DNA of 64,000 nt from Acanthacorydalis orientalis (lineage: Eukaryota > Arthropoda > Insecta > Megaloptera > Corydalidae), in contig CM068314.1 of assembly GCA_034766995.1 (NCBI GenBank), positions 13,897,701 through 13,961,700 on the forward strand, read 5' to 3'. Shown in pieces: positions 1 to 13,690 of the stretch. The first letter of the stretch is position 1. Each line of letters starts with the position of its first letter. The notes beneath the pieces were generated by a model. The model was not told the origin of the DNA. It made no database searches and was given only the letters and a program-made list of their open reading frames with translations. The position numbers and the translations under genes are program-made.

Positions 1-109
1 CACGTTTTAAAACAATTTTAATGAATGTTTAAAATTAAAAAAGTTTATTTCTATAACCATTCACAGTAAAAAGAAAATATTTTCTTACAATCGATTTTTT
101 CACAATACA

Positions 110-180
110 GTTCTGACACTGAGGCTAAATTCACTTTCACAAATGAATTATTTTTTCACCTCACAATTCACATAGTGCAC
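110..180. repeat. Palindromic MITE family, degenerate left arm
   Basis: Matches the family terminus (TTCTGACACTG, then GCTAAATTCACTTTCACAAA, then a TTTTTTCACC/CACAA block). It lies in the integrin intron upstream of exon 502. The right arm is not recognisable. Confidence 0.6.
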
Positions 181-443
181 TGACTGACATTCATCATTTT
201 CAAATTGTCAAATGGACCCACTTTGTCATGCTTGTGACACTTCATCTATATTCTTAGTTTTTTCTCAAAATATACATAGAAGTTCTTCTTGCGTAATTAA
301 ACAGTAAATGAAAAAACTTACTTAATTTCATCGATATCTATCAAATAGTTTAAGAATTATAGCGCTTTAAGTATCATAAGTAGAGGAAATCTTTTGTAAA
401 ACGAAACAATCAGAAAAATTGAAACATTACATATAAGTGGCAC

Positions 444-445
<2 letters not shown>

Positions 446-486
<41 letters not shown>
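446..486. repeat. (AT)n microsatellite
   Basis: Uninterrupted TA dinucleotide tract that ends about 15 bp before the integrin splice acceptor at 501, so it lies in the polypyrimidine/branch-point zone. Confidence 0.95.
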
Positions 487-487
<1 letters not shown>

Positions 488-501
488 TTTTTTCATTACA
501 G

Positions 502-930
502 ATCAGTGGTAATAAACCTCTGACAATTTCATCAATGATGGTAGCACGTATTTCAAAATTACCTTACATTGGAAAACCTATCGAACAGCAAGTAAAAAGT
601 CATGAAGTTTTCACCAAAATAACACCAAAAGAAATTGATCAAAAAGCAGATATTGTGCCATTGTGGGTTGTAGTATTATCAGCAGTAGCTGGAACAATTA
701 TTTTACTTCTCTTAATTTATCTATTGTATAAGGTAAATATATAAAAATGAAATTAATTAATGTAGTAGTTAATGAAACATGTGAAAATAAGCCAATAAGT
801 TGTACAAATTTTATATTCTTTATTTGTTTTTCAGTGTGGCTTCTTTAAGAGAAATCGACCGACCGATACTCCTGAAAGACAGCCATTAAATAGAAATGGA
901 TATTATCAAAATGGTGACGAACAACTCTGA
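502..930 (+). CDS. Integrin alpha subunit (alpha-PS2-like), last two coding exons, partial
   Basis: C-terminal end of an integrin alpha chain, the cell-surface receptor subunit that pairs with integrin beta for matrix adhesion. Two exons are visible: 502-732 (acceptor AG at 500-501, donor GTAAAT at 733) and 835-930 (acceptor TTTTTCAG, stop TGA 928-930), both in phase 0. The first exon encodes the membrane-proximal ectodomain and then a transmembrane helix (IVPLWVVVLSAVAGTIILLL). The second opens with CGFFKRNRPTD, the GFFKR hinge that locks the alpha and beta tails, and continues PERQPLNRNGYYQNGDEQL. The long tail matches what I recall of insect alpha-PS2 (inflated) better than other alpha chains. 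All upstream exons (beta-propeller, thigh, calf) lie outside the window. The 3' UTR probably follows; several AATAAA motifs occur between 1070 and 2100, and I cannot tell which is used. Confidence 0.93.
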
Positions 931-2607
931 TATCCGCCATTTGAATCGATATCGCATACTGCCAGATACTGATAAATAATCAAGTTTCAATTTTACTATT
1001 AAAGACAACACACATTGGAAACTGGAGGAACGTGTTGTTTGTTTTTAACTTTTTAAAATTCTAATCGATAAGATGGTATTAATAAAACGAACTTTGTTGA
1101 CAAACATCACAATAACCAAGATATAACTAACTGTATTAACGAACCGAGGTTAGTTTTATTGTTATACCATTGTTATGTAATTGTAAATAGTATATTTTTA
1201 TATTCGAAGAGAAGAAACTAATTCAGCAGTGTTCAAAAATGAATTGAATATAAAGCGTTGTGAATTTGTGTTTTTGTAAGTACAGCTTACTAATTGGTTG
1301 TTTTAACTATTTTTTATTTAAACAGTGAGAAATTAAAAAAAAAATATGTACATGTGAATTCTCTAGCATTAATTTTATGTTGTGATTATCTCAAATATTA
1401 ATTTATTTTCATTTGTTCCATAAATGTGTTTAGATATAGATGATTATTAATTTTAAACTTATCACCTATTGTGAAATTGTTATTTTTTTTTTTTCATTAA
1501 ACTTATGTTTATAACTCATTTTTATAATTTCTTATCTTAAATAACAGGCCTTAAAATGCTCATTAATGTATAAGTCCGTTTTCGCATAGAAAACTTCAAA
1601 TTATTGAAGTTATACAATGTGACTACGTTGAAAATAACATAGAACAGATTTCTTTAAGACGAGACTGTATTCTATTAAAAATCAATGAAAATATTTAACT
1701 GTGAAAAAAAGTGACCTAACATGAATTTTAAACTGATATTTATATTAATCGTTTTAAACGGTATTTTAAGATAATTGTCTAGTTTAAAAATGAAATATTA
1801 ATTGTTTATAACTTTTTTCAGTTATTGCAAGCGATATTTTAGAATAAACATAAAGTTTATCAATTTTAACTCATATTTAAAAACGTTAAATCTAAACTAA
1901 GTAAAGTTTTAGCGTATTAGATTGAAATTTAAAATGTGTTTGTAGCATTTTTATTAAAAATTATTGTACTTATCGAAGAATTTTGTAGAAAAAACTATTA
2001 TAAAATTTTTGAAGTGATGCAAATTTTTATCTGTGAAGATAAATTAAATACATAAATAAATTGGGTACTATTTTTACTCTTTTCATCGAATTGTTAATAA
2101 AAAAAAAACTAGCAATAGTCCATTTCAAAATTTACAGTATTTATAAATAAATTATAAATATATAACTGAATTTTAATAAAATATAAAAAAACAATACACT
2201 TGAATTACATATAACCGCTTAATGTTTATTAACACTTAAAAGCAGATATAAGCCAATAAAATATACGCCTATTTCTATGTAGAAATAAATATTTAATTTC
2301 AAATAATAGAATATGTAATTATAGACTAATTAATATGTTAAAAAATATGCCAAAATTACCAAAAAATAAATTAGATAATTAAAGAAGGATAAAATTCTGT
2401 AATAAAATCAAGCATTTTTATCACAAATGTATCCAGCTTAACATTTTTTATAAGAAAAGGGAAAAAAATAAAAATACTTTGTTATAGGACAAAGTTCTTA
2501 TAGAGAACTGATTAAAAAAGAATTAGCTATTACATTTACCTTGTAGAGTGGTCATATGAACTTCACAGTTTAACAATGAAAAAATCTTTTAAATATATGC
2601 ATATATT

Positions 2608-2882
2608 TTTTCATAAATGAATTATTTTCACACCTCACAATCCATAAAAGAAATGTTCAAAAAATGATTCTTGATCATTTTTGATTGTTGCTTGTGTGAA
2701 TTTCAATAGCGATGCTCCCCATCCTGGTCAAAGCGCTAAGGCATAGAAAAACAGCGGTCTGACAATGATAACATCGCTATCGAATCACAAGAAACAATCA
2801 ACAATTATCAACAGTCATTTTTGATCAGAATTTTTTTGTGGCTTCTAAAGTGAAAAAATAACTCATTTCTGAAAGTAGTTTT
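2608..2882. repeat. Palindromic MITE family, near-complete copy
   Basis: Left arm carries AATGAATTATTTTC, CACCTCACAA and a TTGATCATTTTTGATTG block. The centre carries GCGCTAAGGCATAGAAAA. The right arm carries the reverse complement, ending CATTTTTGATCAGAATTTTT, TTGTGG and GTGAAAAAATAACTCATTT. The short minus-strand ORF here is just this repeat. Confidence 0.75.
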
Positions 2883-3529
2883 GGCAAGTGTAAGAACTGT
2901 CTGGTGATATGCATACATACTACAACAAAAGTAATAAAGATCATAAAAATGAAAAAGTCTAATACTCGTTATAAATGTAAAATATAAGTAGTCAACTTTG
3001 AAGAATACGACTATCTCTTTTTGAGACAACAAAAACGAGTACTCATCCATTTTTTTAAAAATTAAATAAAGGTGGTCTGGTTTGGTGCTCTAAAAATGAC
3101 CTCAAATATTTTTTTAAACAAATACTCGATGTATCAGTTTCAAAAATAAATGTTTTAATTTAGTTTCAAAGAAATAACAATAATTATTTTAATCATATTT
3201 ATGTCAATTTAAGCGTTATCAACGGTGACATGTTTGGTAAAATATCCGTACTTCTGATTGTCCCAAACAAGAAATCAAATTATTTCATTTGAATTTTACT
3301 ATGCCATGAAGTATAAACTAAAGTAAAAATTTAAAAAATGGCAGTTTTAAAAAATCGTTTTTACATGAAAATCTTTTTAGTTTTTTACATGAAAATAAAA
3401 TTTTAATATTTGTCAACATGTAAGTAATTCGTTCGATAAAAGACTTTTATATATAAATAAAATTGCAAGTTGATTGAACAATTAGTTTTAAAGAAATATC
3501 AATAAAATCAAGTTGAAAAACGGCCCTTA

Positions 3530-3715
3530 AAGAAATGAATTCTTTTTTTATCCTATAAACCATAAATAATTTTACAGATAAAAATTATTTAATAATTATT
3601 ATTATAATCACTTCGGATTGTCGCTCAAGCATATTTCCATGATGATGCTATCATTGTCAGAGCATCAAAGCAGAGAAACATTTTTAGTACTCTGAGGATG
3701 ACGGACAATCATTTA
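3530..3715. repeat. Palindromic MITE family, diverged copy
   Basis: Shows the family central block (GATGATGCTATCATTGTCAGAG, read in parts) and TCTGAGGATGACGG. The outer arms are degraded. Confidence 0.5.
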
Positions 3716-3867
3716 TTAAAAATAAATTTAACCAGTGTCGGAACTACATTACTGAAAAACGATGTTTAGAAAAAAAAACGCGTAATTTACATTCAAATAG
3801 TGAAAAAACAACATTGTAAAAATATTAGAAATAAATTGAAATTCCTAGTAAAAAAATGAATAACTAT

Positions 3868-4085
3868 CACAAACGAATTTGATTGTTAATTTGTCTATTT
3901 TTAATTGTTACTTATATGCACTTTGATAACAATGCCATCATCTTCAGAGTGCAAAAAAACAAAAAAATCTTCAGCATTCTAAATATACAAAAACAAAAAT
4001 TAAAAATAATCAATAATGAATTCTTTTTGATCCCATATATTTTTTGTCGCTTATGAGTCATTTTTTAAAGAGAATTTAGCTAAAA
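3868..4085. repeat. Palindromic MITE family, diverged copy
   Basis: Contains TTTTAATTGTTACTTATATG, CACTTTGATAACAATGCCAT and CATCTTCAGAGTGC, the left-arm and centre consensus, then a weak right arm. Confidence 0.55.
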
Positions 4086-6231
4086 AATCAAAAATGATCT
4101 TGTGAGGAAACAAAGTTTTGATTGGAATGTTCAAATATTTGAATATTGAAAATTTAGTTTACCTTTTTTCTAAATTTTCTTTAACAGAACTCGCTAAAGG
4201 ATGAACGACCTATAAAATCTTCAATTTTCTGAATGTCAACAAATCTGAAGAATTGTTTTTTAAGATATTAATCTTTAAGAACGTGCAAGAAAACACCTAT
4301 TTTATTGACCCGTCAAACCAGACTATCTCATTAAAATATTATTCGTGTGGTTTTTACCATCGTATTCGAAAACATTTTAGTTGCATTTTATTTTTTAATT
4401 AATGAACTATAATTTCGTAATTAATGAACTTATAATAAAAAAAATAAATTTCAAATATTTAAATTTTGTCCTCTTTTTATGAATTACTTTTAACTACAAA
4501 TTTCATTATGTTTCCTTCTGTATAAGTAAATATTTTGATACAAATAATTAAAAAAATATTTGACATATGCAAGATGCATACAGTAGGCCAAGCATTTTTA
4601 TTTGATTTTCTATAAAAATACAGTTAATGTTTTCTTTTTAATAGTACATGTAAAATATAATAATCTTGACATCTAATACGATTTGTAAATTAATTTTAAT
4701 TTAGCATATAAGTGAAATGTGTAAATAAATAACTCTTTTTGATTTTATCTCTTTATTGTTTTTTTTTAAATATACTTCCAACAATACATGATAAGTGAGG
4801 CACATCAAAAAAGTATTATTCTTCATTTACAATTAACGTGAGTATAAAAATTAAAGTATATAAGTAGAATATTCGATAAAGGATTGAACTAAGGACACTT
4901 TACAACATAACATAAAATTAAATGTATCAATATGATACTTTATTAGTGAATTATGAACCAATAGGTTTAATTTGTTATAAAATTAAGAATTAGATGATAT
5001 TACATTCTGCAAACATTATTTTTTTAAAGAACATAACTTACAAGTGAACCCAAAATCGAAACTCAGTGAAAAACAGTGCCATTGTTCCAAAAACTGTTAC
5101 TATACTTGGTCTCAAACAATTAGGCAATATGTAATAATACATCTGAATAACAGGTTATAATTGATATAATAAAAATTCATATAAGATCTATGTTAAAACT
5201 CTCTATTCAGACTCAACAAATTTTGAAAGATAAAGGGCACTGGATATTATCTATACTATATATTTTATAGGAAAAACATCAATAATCAGACATTGTAAAA
5301 CATGTCAATTTCTAACAGGAAAATCATACGATATACAATATCTTTGAACACTTGTATTAATATGATAAATATTCTTTAAACCAGTCTTTTGTGAAATATC
5401 GAAATTACAAAAAGGTAAGAACTCATACATATACGCAACGTAAATTATATCGGAATAATGAAATTAAAATAAACAAAAAGTATTCTACAAAAATCTAACA
5501 AAAATATATTTTACACTAAAAATAAATATCAGGTAACCTTTCTTTACTTATACTACAAAAATGTACACTTACAACAGGGTTTTCTTTTTATTTTAAAGGC
5601 TATATATGAATAACTTTACAAATATGAATACTTTCTCAAATTTTGTTAAAGTGAAAAATTTGAATAAATGATTTGTCCAAAAATGACAAAGCATTTAGTA
5701 TACAATATCACAATGAAAACAAATAATAAATTATTTTAATAGAATTGTAAAATAATATAACTAATTACAATCCAATAAACAAAATACATAAGTATGGTTA
5801 ATATGGCGTCTAAGAAAATTGAACTATTTTTATTTACACTTGTTTCTTTCGAATTAAATCTTGTACATATAAACACAATAACATAATACACAAACACACT
5901 TAAAATGCAAAATAATTAAACAACAAACGTACTCACAATTTTACCCACACACATACATACATACACATATTAGGTAGAGATTATAAAAAAAATCATAACA
6001 GAAAATCTTGCAAAAAACAAGAATATAAGTAATTTATGAACTAAGACCCTTCTTTTTTATTCAGTAAGAAAATAGAAATTATTTTCAGTTAATATTATTA
6101 ATTTATAATATTATTCATTTTTATAAGCGTATTTTTTTGAATATGACTTTTCAATCGATGAAATTAAATGAAGAAAAAGTCAAGTTTTGTTTGAGTTACG
6201 TTAGAATTTCATAACTGAATTTTTCTCTTAC

Positions 6232-6562
6232 ACTATAATCACAAGCAATGTTCTGATTTAAAATGTTCAATAAATGATTACCAAATAATGATCACTAATT
6301 GCTAATAATTATCAAATCAATCTTAATTTTTTATGTGCACTTTGATAGCAATGCAATCATTCTTATAGCGCTGAAGTATAGAAAAATCTAAAAAAAGTCA
6401 GATTTTCTGTACTTTGAAAATAACATTTGCCATCGAAATAAAGGTAAGTAAAAATCAAAAATGATCAATAAATATTTTTTATGAACATTTTTGATCAGGA
6501 ATATTTTTGTGATTTGTGGGATAAGTGAAAATGAATTAAGCCACAATGACTATGTTACAATC
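6232..6562. repeat. Palindromic MITE family, near-complete copy
   Basis: Complete layout: left arm, ATGTGCACTTTGATAGCAAT, GCGCTGAAGTATAGAAAAA, centre, TTCTGTACTTTGAAAATAAC, CATTTTTGATCAGGAATA, TTTGTGGG and GTGAAAATGAATTAAGCCAC. It probably lies in or beside the SH3BP5 3' UTR. Confidence 0.75.
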
Positions 6563-7414
6563 TTTAGTATTTGTAAAGTTATTCAATTATATATTAAAAA
6601 ATAACAACATATATTTGTAATTGATCATAAAAGCTCATCTGAGTATTAAACTTCATAATGGAAAAATTAATTACATGTGAAAAGTCTATTTAAAAAACAT
6701 ACCGTATAATTACAAATGTAATTTTCATCAATATACATAATTTCTTTGTTTACAGTAAAATATACGTGATTTTATAGTTTTATTCGCAATACTTTTAAAT
6801 TAATTTAATTATAAATATAATACTAATTTTGTTTCAAATAAAAATGTGTAAAGTTAAATAATAATATTACAGACTTTTCATCGAATTAGTAAAATGCGTA
6901 AATGGTAATAAAAATATTCATTTAATCACGCGACAAAATTATTTAAATAAGCAATACTCTTCATTGAAAATAAAATAGTCTTTACTTAGTATTAATACCG
7001 GGCAAAATTTTTTACACAACCTCTCGACATTTGAGCCGTATTATCACTCGTATCGGCTTAATTCTTACAAAATTCAATATGTCCAACAAAAATATAAAGA
7101 TATAATTTGACATATAAGATCTACTCTGCCTTATTATCACAATACGTCGCTACACACTTGAAAGTGTAATCTATGTAAATTTTAAAAATGGGAAAAATGC
7201 TTGTTGCCATACATTTATATAGTTCTAGAATCTCTATGAGTAATCATGTTTAAACAATTACATATTTTTTTTTTAATTTACCTTTGTGATAGTTCAGTGG
7301 CATCCATACAATTATGTGAAAGTGAAAACTTCTCACAGATGGTATTGTAGCTGGCCCCATAGTTATGTTAGTATACTTAAAAACAAAGAAAACAAAACAA
7401 AAATGCACTCGTGT

Positions 7415-10400
7415 TTACTCAACTTTTAAATTGTCACAGACGATTTCTTTTTGTACATTTGTATCTTTCAACTTAACATCCGATATTATTTCGGAAATTT
7501 TACCAACTAAATTATCATCACAAATATCCTCTAATTTATTAGGATTCATTATTATTTCTTCGGACATCGCCTTTCGCATCTTCCCGGATTTCGGTATTAT
7601 TTCTTTATCGTACTTGGAGTCGATTGCGAGAAAATCATTTTTATACTGATTATTCAATTCGCGAGCACATTCTTGCATCAACATCATATGATCTAATTTA
7701 TCGACCGTTGCATTCAGTTCTGATTCCCAAGATTCGTCCGTACTTCTACCTTCGCCGCCGTCCACCGGCCTGACTGCTAATTCTTTAACACGTTGTTTCA
7801 GTTCAGCTAAATCGTTCTCATTTTCATATATCTCTAAATCATCTTCCTGTTCACTGACAACAGAACTAGCAGTTGCCGAAAGACTTCCGAGACTTCTCAC
7901 TTCGCATTTCTCTAATTCAAGATCATAATCTGGTAAATTTATCTTCGATGTAGAACGTTTCGTTTCAGTAGGCGATAATTCAGCACCAACACCGGGTTCT
8001 CGAGGCCCTTGCGGGGGTTCGTCGTCGGAAGGATCACGTTTAAGGCCACCATTACGTTTTCTATGTATCTCTTCGGATATTTCTTCAAGTTTTTTCAACG
8101 ATTGCGCATATTCATATTTGACATTCGTTACGGCTTTCTGTAGAGATTCGATACGTTCCTTCTGTGTCGATAATTGCTCCTGGCACAAACTCTTCTCTTC
8201 AAAATATGGACGCGACTTCGTTATACTTCGTCGTAATTTCTCTTCGAGCTCTTGTACTTTTTGTTCGGCCGCGTTAAATAACATTGCTCGACGTTGATGT
8301 TCTCGACCACTTTCTGCTTTTTGATTTTCTGCATCCATTACCTATTTAAAATTGTAACTTAAATCAAATCAATCTTTATTGAAATATTCAGTTATACAAC
8401 ATAAAATGAATACATCATCTTATTTACATGCCTGTTATAAACCTATACATTCTCTACAAACGGAATTTGTGCAAGATAATAACATTAATATGAAAAATAA
8501 TTTTGTATAACTTAAAAGCAATTTACTAACTAAAAATAAATAAAAATAAATAATGCTTTTAAATTGTACTGTGAAATATTTACACGAAACTTTGTGTATA
8601 GATTCACAATGGATATATATATATATCCATTGTAACATAATGTAAACATAAACGAGTCGATTATAATTCAATTCAGTTACAACTGATAAATATCAAGGAC
8701 AGCAAAACAATCTTAAACCAAATAATGCTGCATATTTTGCATACCGACGCCCGCTTGCCATGAGTGATGCCACAAACTCGCTTAAATAAAACCTAATTCA
8801 TTCAATATTTGTGTTATGATTTCAAATCACTGTGGGAGATATAAAAGTGTACAAAAATAACAATCATATACAAATCATGACTTGGAATATATATTTACAA
8901 GCATATTATGTCTGTGATAAATTTATTATTATTTTCATGATGCCAATAACATTAAAAATTGATTGGTATTATAATCAAATAATAATGAAGAAAAAATATT
9001 TGAATTATTTAAATTTATGTAGATATATAACTTGAGTTTATTTTACTTCAATATTTTTCGAAAATAACGAATGCTTTTGTATCGTTCCACTGACATAAAA
9101 ATATATATAGCTACTTTCACCAGTCAGTCTGATTTCTTTCAATTTTCATACATCAATTTCCAATACATAACAGTAAACAAATTTGCATACATACTACAAT
9201 TCGAAATGCTTCCAAATTTATTTGCAAACAGATTTGTTCTTAAAATAGAAATATGAATGGAAATCTAAAATGAACATTTTTTTAAAATTGAAGTTTTGTG
9301 AAAATAAAATAAGTAGATAAAATATACTATTTAAAACGGCATAGCAAAAGGATTTAAAGGGAGTAGCCTACCTTTCGTAACAACCAAAAGCGGATACTAT
9401 CAGGAAAGTAGAAATTCCAAATGAAAAATTTGCTAAACTATGAAAGAATGTAATCATCGACCCGAGGTTAATTTGAATAATTTAATCGCTTTAACAAATA
9501 TTTAGAAATACGTTTATTCGTCAAAAAAAATATATATAAATGAATTGTTTACTCCCTTACAAACGCAAAAATATTTCTGCTCAATACCTAATTACTGTTC
9601 ATTTTTGAGTATTGCTTATGCGGTGGCAAACCTCAGAGGGCGAAGTCAAAAATGACCAATAATTAATTATTAAACATTTTTGGCCAGATTTTTGTTGTTA
9701 TTTGTATTTGAATCAAAAATTAATTTATGAAAATGAATTTAACTACAATTCAAAAACGATAGTGTAACAATGTTTAAAAGCATATCAATATTCACCGTTA
9801 TTTATCCAAACACGTTGATTGTTTCAACAGAAAAACTTACAAACTATATACCAATTTTGCTCTGATAAAAAGATCAATGTTGAAATTGGACTTCTAAGGC
9901 ATTCAGAAGCTGCGAAAACTACGTTAAAAACACAAGGAAATGACAACAATCCAGTTCTTATAGGTTACTGTGAAATGGGATTTTGGAAATTTCTGCCAAG
10001 TTTATATATAACAAAATAGTGTTTCCAAATGGAAATCGATAAAAATTTCTTTCGCTCGACTAAGAGTCATACAAAATCGACAAATCTAACTTTACTTTCA
10101 ACTAAACACGGATATGAAAAGAAGCGTCTTTTGATGAGATCATATATATATATCAATTAGCAGAAACTGAGGTTTGAAAATAGGACTGTGAATCCTCTCA
10201 ATCTACCATAGAATGAAGGTTAGGCATAATAACACAGAATTTCATACATTTTCTATATAAAATTAAGTACACTATTACCTGTTTACTGAATTTTTAATAT
10301 TTAGTGTTTTTCTTATTTTTACTTTGCCTTTGATAACACAGTACTGTTTAGGAATCTACTAGCAAACATACTTTTTCTACATGTAAAATTTAAATTTATT

Positions 10401-10849
10401 TACAGGGGAAGGGGTGCTAAAGGATTAACTCTGGAAGTTAAATACTTCATATACGAACACATTTATTAAATAAACAATTTAATACTGCTGTATTATCCTG
10501 AAATTCACGCCTATAATTCGTCGATTTTCATCGACGTTTCGATGATATATAAATATGTGCAAACATTTTATAGTTTTCTTACCGTCGCCATTCTCTAAAT
10601 CTGATTTTAAAAGATAGGAATCCATACAACATATCAATACAAACAAATCTAACAAATGAAGGTCATTAATATTATTTATGTGCGAATCTAGTCATAAACA
10701 TAACTTGAAACGACACTGCATTAAACATATATTCATTATAAATGCAATTATAATTATGAGAAAATTTACTATTTGAAACTAAAGGAAAAATTACGTTCAG
10801 GTACATTAACAACAAATAAAATTAACATTATTTTATTAAAATAGATCTT

Positions 10850-10937
<88 letters not shown>

Positions 10938-12221
10938 TATATGTATACATAGATAAAGAGAAAGAATTTATTCGCGTATGAGAAACCATTGATATTTATA
11001 AAAAAAATACAGTTTTCACATTCAAAAAACCCCGAAAAATATAAAAACTGGTTTTAAGCGTTACTTCAACAGTATTTGAAAACATGGATAGGTCAAATTA
11101 TATACTACATTCTTCTATTTTACTGTCGCTTCGAGCTCGAATCGTGTTCCAGTACACACAATTCAAACGTGCCGACTTATACACAAGAAAACAATGATGA
11201 GTTCCATTGTGGCATTTAAACACATAGCTGAAAGGAAGTGACCTTTATTCTTCCAACTATAATTTATATACGAACGTACCGAATACAAGTTATTTATAAA
11301 TATCGTGACGTATTCTCTCGTATAAATAATGGAATACATACGGTTTATGTACAAAGCACGTTTTCAAATAAAGATTCGATCAGTAAATAACACGTTGTTT
11401 TATTTCTAAAATAATTTATGTGATCGGCGATTCACTGACTAAATATAAAAATAAAACATTGTTGTTTAGAAAGGCATAATAAAAAAAAGTTATGTAAATA
11501 TAATATTTTAATTGGGAGAGTGAATACTTTACGAAATTAAAGTTTATTTCCCATATTGTGCATGATTTCAGATTCATTGTTTTACATTTATCATTTATCT
11601 CGTATAATATAAACATGTATTCATATTACGTGTTCACGGAATGAAAATTACGTAGTTTGGTATTTTATACTATGAACTCATACTTCTTAGAAAATAAACA
11701 GATTTAATACTACAATTAGTTGTACAGAAGTTCACTGGTTTATTTTAAATAACCAAATAGGGATTTAACATATCTGATTGCGCTTTTCATCATTTTAAAA
11801 AACTATGAAAGAATTGATCACGGATTTTCAACATTAAAAATAAACTAATAAGTGGGCAAAACATTTACATATGAAACTGAAATTGGAAAATATCCAACTG
11901 GATTAGTTTTCCAATACTTCTTTTCATACAAAAGTAACATTTGAATAGATAACTTCTATATTAAAATAACTGAAAAATATAATATATCTAAAGAAAGAAA
12001 CTATTACTAATATAAAAATGTTCATGAAAACAATTACACTAAATACTTTTTTTCTGCAATTATTTATCAAGTGTGTGTAATTGTTTCCATACATTTTTTT
12101 CAATACAATCAAGATTATATTGAAATAGCAATGAAATTATCTTCATTTTCCACTACAAACAATGAACAAATATTCATTCAGTGAAAAGATAATTGTTTTT
12201 ATTACATAAATACATATGTAT

Positions 12222-12298
<77 letters not shown>

Positions 12299-13146
12299 TA
12301 CCAAGATGTAACAAATATATATTCACATATTTACAGGTAAACTTTGTACATATGCACAAACACACTGAAGAATTTGATGAATAAGATGAAAACATCAAAC
12401 AAATTTATCCTAAATTATAGAAATAACCAAATGGGCTAAGACTCGACACCACTTACCTTAATAGTAGCATGATTTAACATTTCTTGCCAGGCATTATCAA
12501 ATTGCCACTCATGTTGATTACTCATAAACCTTTGTTCCGCTAATGCAACGGTTTCTTTAGCTGCCGCATGAATTTCTAAAAAAAAAAAAAAGTATAAGGA
12601 AAAACATTTAAAGAAATACGTAATATTTTCAGTAAAAAGCCACTCACCATTCGCACGTTGAAACTGAACAGCTGCCTTTTGACATTCTATCTGTGCTTTT
12701 TTTGCTATTTCAAGCACATCATAAAAAGGACGAGCTCTTTCGATACAACCGCCTAATTTTTTCGATAATACTTTTAACCTACGTGTGGATTCATTTAATA
12801 ACATACGAAATGTGGTATTAGCTTCCTACAAAATATAGAATGAAAACGTAGAAATATTCGTAGACACTTTTATATGTTATTGAATAAATATTTGAATGGA
12901 ACTCACTTCTAATTCAAGTTCTAACTTATTTATTTCATCAGTTGCAGTATTTAGTTTCTCCAATTCAATCTGTAACAAAAACAATACATGACAAATGTAA
13001 AAAATTGAATAATTCAAGTCAGAAATATGTTTTACCTGTATCCGTGGATCTAATTCGGTGTCTTCAGTATCATCAGAAAAGTTTTTTGAATGATCCATGA
13101 CACAGCTAAGCTCCACAAATTTATTTTCACGTTTCTGACATTTCAT
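7415..13146 (-). CDS. pcs: SH3 domain-binding protein 5 homologue (parcas), Rab11 GEF family
   Basis: Five coding exons in consistent phase: 13146-13036, 12969-12907, 12825-12648, 12575-12457 and 8341-7415 (stop TAA 7417-7415). Together they encode 465 aa; human SH3BP5 is about 455. Exons 2-5 form the long coiled coil (about residues 38-260) typical of the family, with STRRLKVLSKKLGGCIERA and QFQRANG in exon 3, AKETVALAEQRFMSNQHEW in exon 4 and SGREHQRRAMLFNAAEQKV in exon 5. The rest is acidic and low complexity. SH3BP5 proteins fold as a V-shaped coiled coil, act as exchange factors for Rab11 and bind BTK-type kinases; Drosophila parcas is the fly member. M17 (13098) is an alternative start. 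The 4.1 kb last intron holds a MITE and a long AT tract. The gene is divergent from Sds3, with 544 bp between the start codons. Confidence 0.92.
8606..8631. repeat. Perfect palindrome in SH3BP5 intron
   Basis: ACAATGGATAT, an AT core, then the mirror complement ATATCCATTGT. It could form a hairpin; no known function. Confidence 0.6.
9596..9765. repeat. Palindromic MITE family, partial copy in SH3BP5 intron
   Basis: Contains GTTCATTTTTGAGTATTGCT, TATGCGGTGGCAA, then the right arm (TTATTAAACATTTTTGGCCA, AATGAATTTAACTACAATTC). Centre and left arm are reduced. The remainder of the intron (8342-12456) shows no further gene. Confidence 0.6.
10854..10931. repeat. Long (AT)n microsatellite
   Basis: About 75 bp of pure TA repeats inside the last SH3BP5 intron. 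Confidence 0.95.
12222..12302. repeat. Compound (CA)n(TA)n microsatellite
   Basis: A run of CA repeats passes into TA repeats broken by single C bases. ORFs on both strands here are read from the repeat and are not genes. Confidence 0.95.
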
Positions 13147-13690
13147 TTATAATTAAAACGACGGGTACAATTTACTTCACATATTATAATAAATAACTAA
13201 CGATAGCCGATATGTTGTCAATGGATTTATTGTATGAAGGAGTGACGTACGTAATAAAGCAAGGTCAAATTTGTTGATTTCGTCTGCGTCTGACAAACCA
13301 TCAGCCATTTAACCAGGAATTAATCATTTATCAACGTAGTACATTTGAGCTTGTGTTGGTATCATCGATAGTAGTGGTAACAGTTATAAATAAAATACTC
13401 GAGGATGAAACTTAAAATATAAACAAACATTTTGAAAATAAATTATTTAAGCTTCATTCATTGAATTTATTATATATTTATAGTTTTTATTAAATTAAGT
13501 ATGCTGTTTACTTATCAGCGATACAAGAACTTAAAATTCCATAACTAACGTTGTTAGGTTAAATGTAAACATAAGAATAAATCGTTTATTTTTTAAGAAA
13601 TTAACATATTTTTAATCTTTTATAATGGAAAAGTGCCTATTTTATTCCATTTTTATAAAATAGAATATCAGCTCAATAAATATTTAAAAA
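13147..13690. promoter_or_regulatory. Divergent promoter region of SH3BP5 and Sds3
   Basis: Only 544 bp separate the two start codons, which point away from each other, so both core promoters must lie here unless there are remote 5' exons. A CATCGATA motif near 13363-13370 differs by one base from the DRE/DREF site TATCGATA common in insect housekeeping promoters. No convincing TATA box is seen among the A+T-rich sequence. Confidence 0.5.

Larger units (their letters stand above)
931..7414. other. Convergent 3' flanks of integrin alpha and SH3BP5; no gene seen
   Basis: The integrin (+) and SH3BP5 (-) genes end facing each other across 6.5 kb. The stretch is extremely A+T rich and every frame is short. 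It should contain both 3' UTRs; AATAAA motifs on + lie near 1079 and 2093. The rest holds palindromic MITE copies (listed separately) and a small CA/TA-rich patch near 5940-5975. No exon, RNA gene or transposase is supported. Confidence 0.6.

Noticed and set aside
9819..10019. 66-codon ORF inside the SH3BP5 intron as a nested gene
   Set aside because: No domain, no splice or promoter support, and A+T-rich sequence gives such frames by chance.
12174..12398. ORFs on both strands with poly-Ile-Tyr
   Set aside because: Pure translation of the CA/TA microsatellite.
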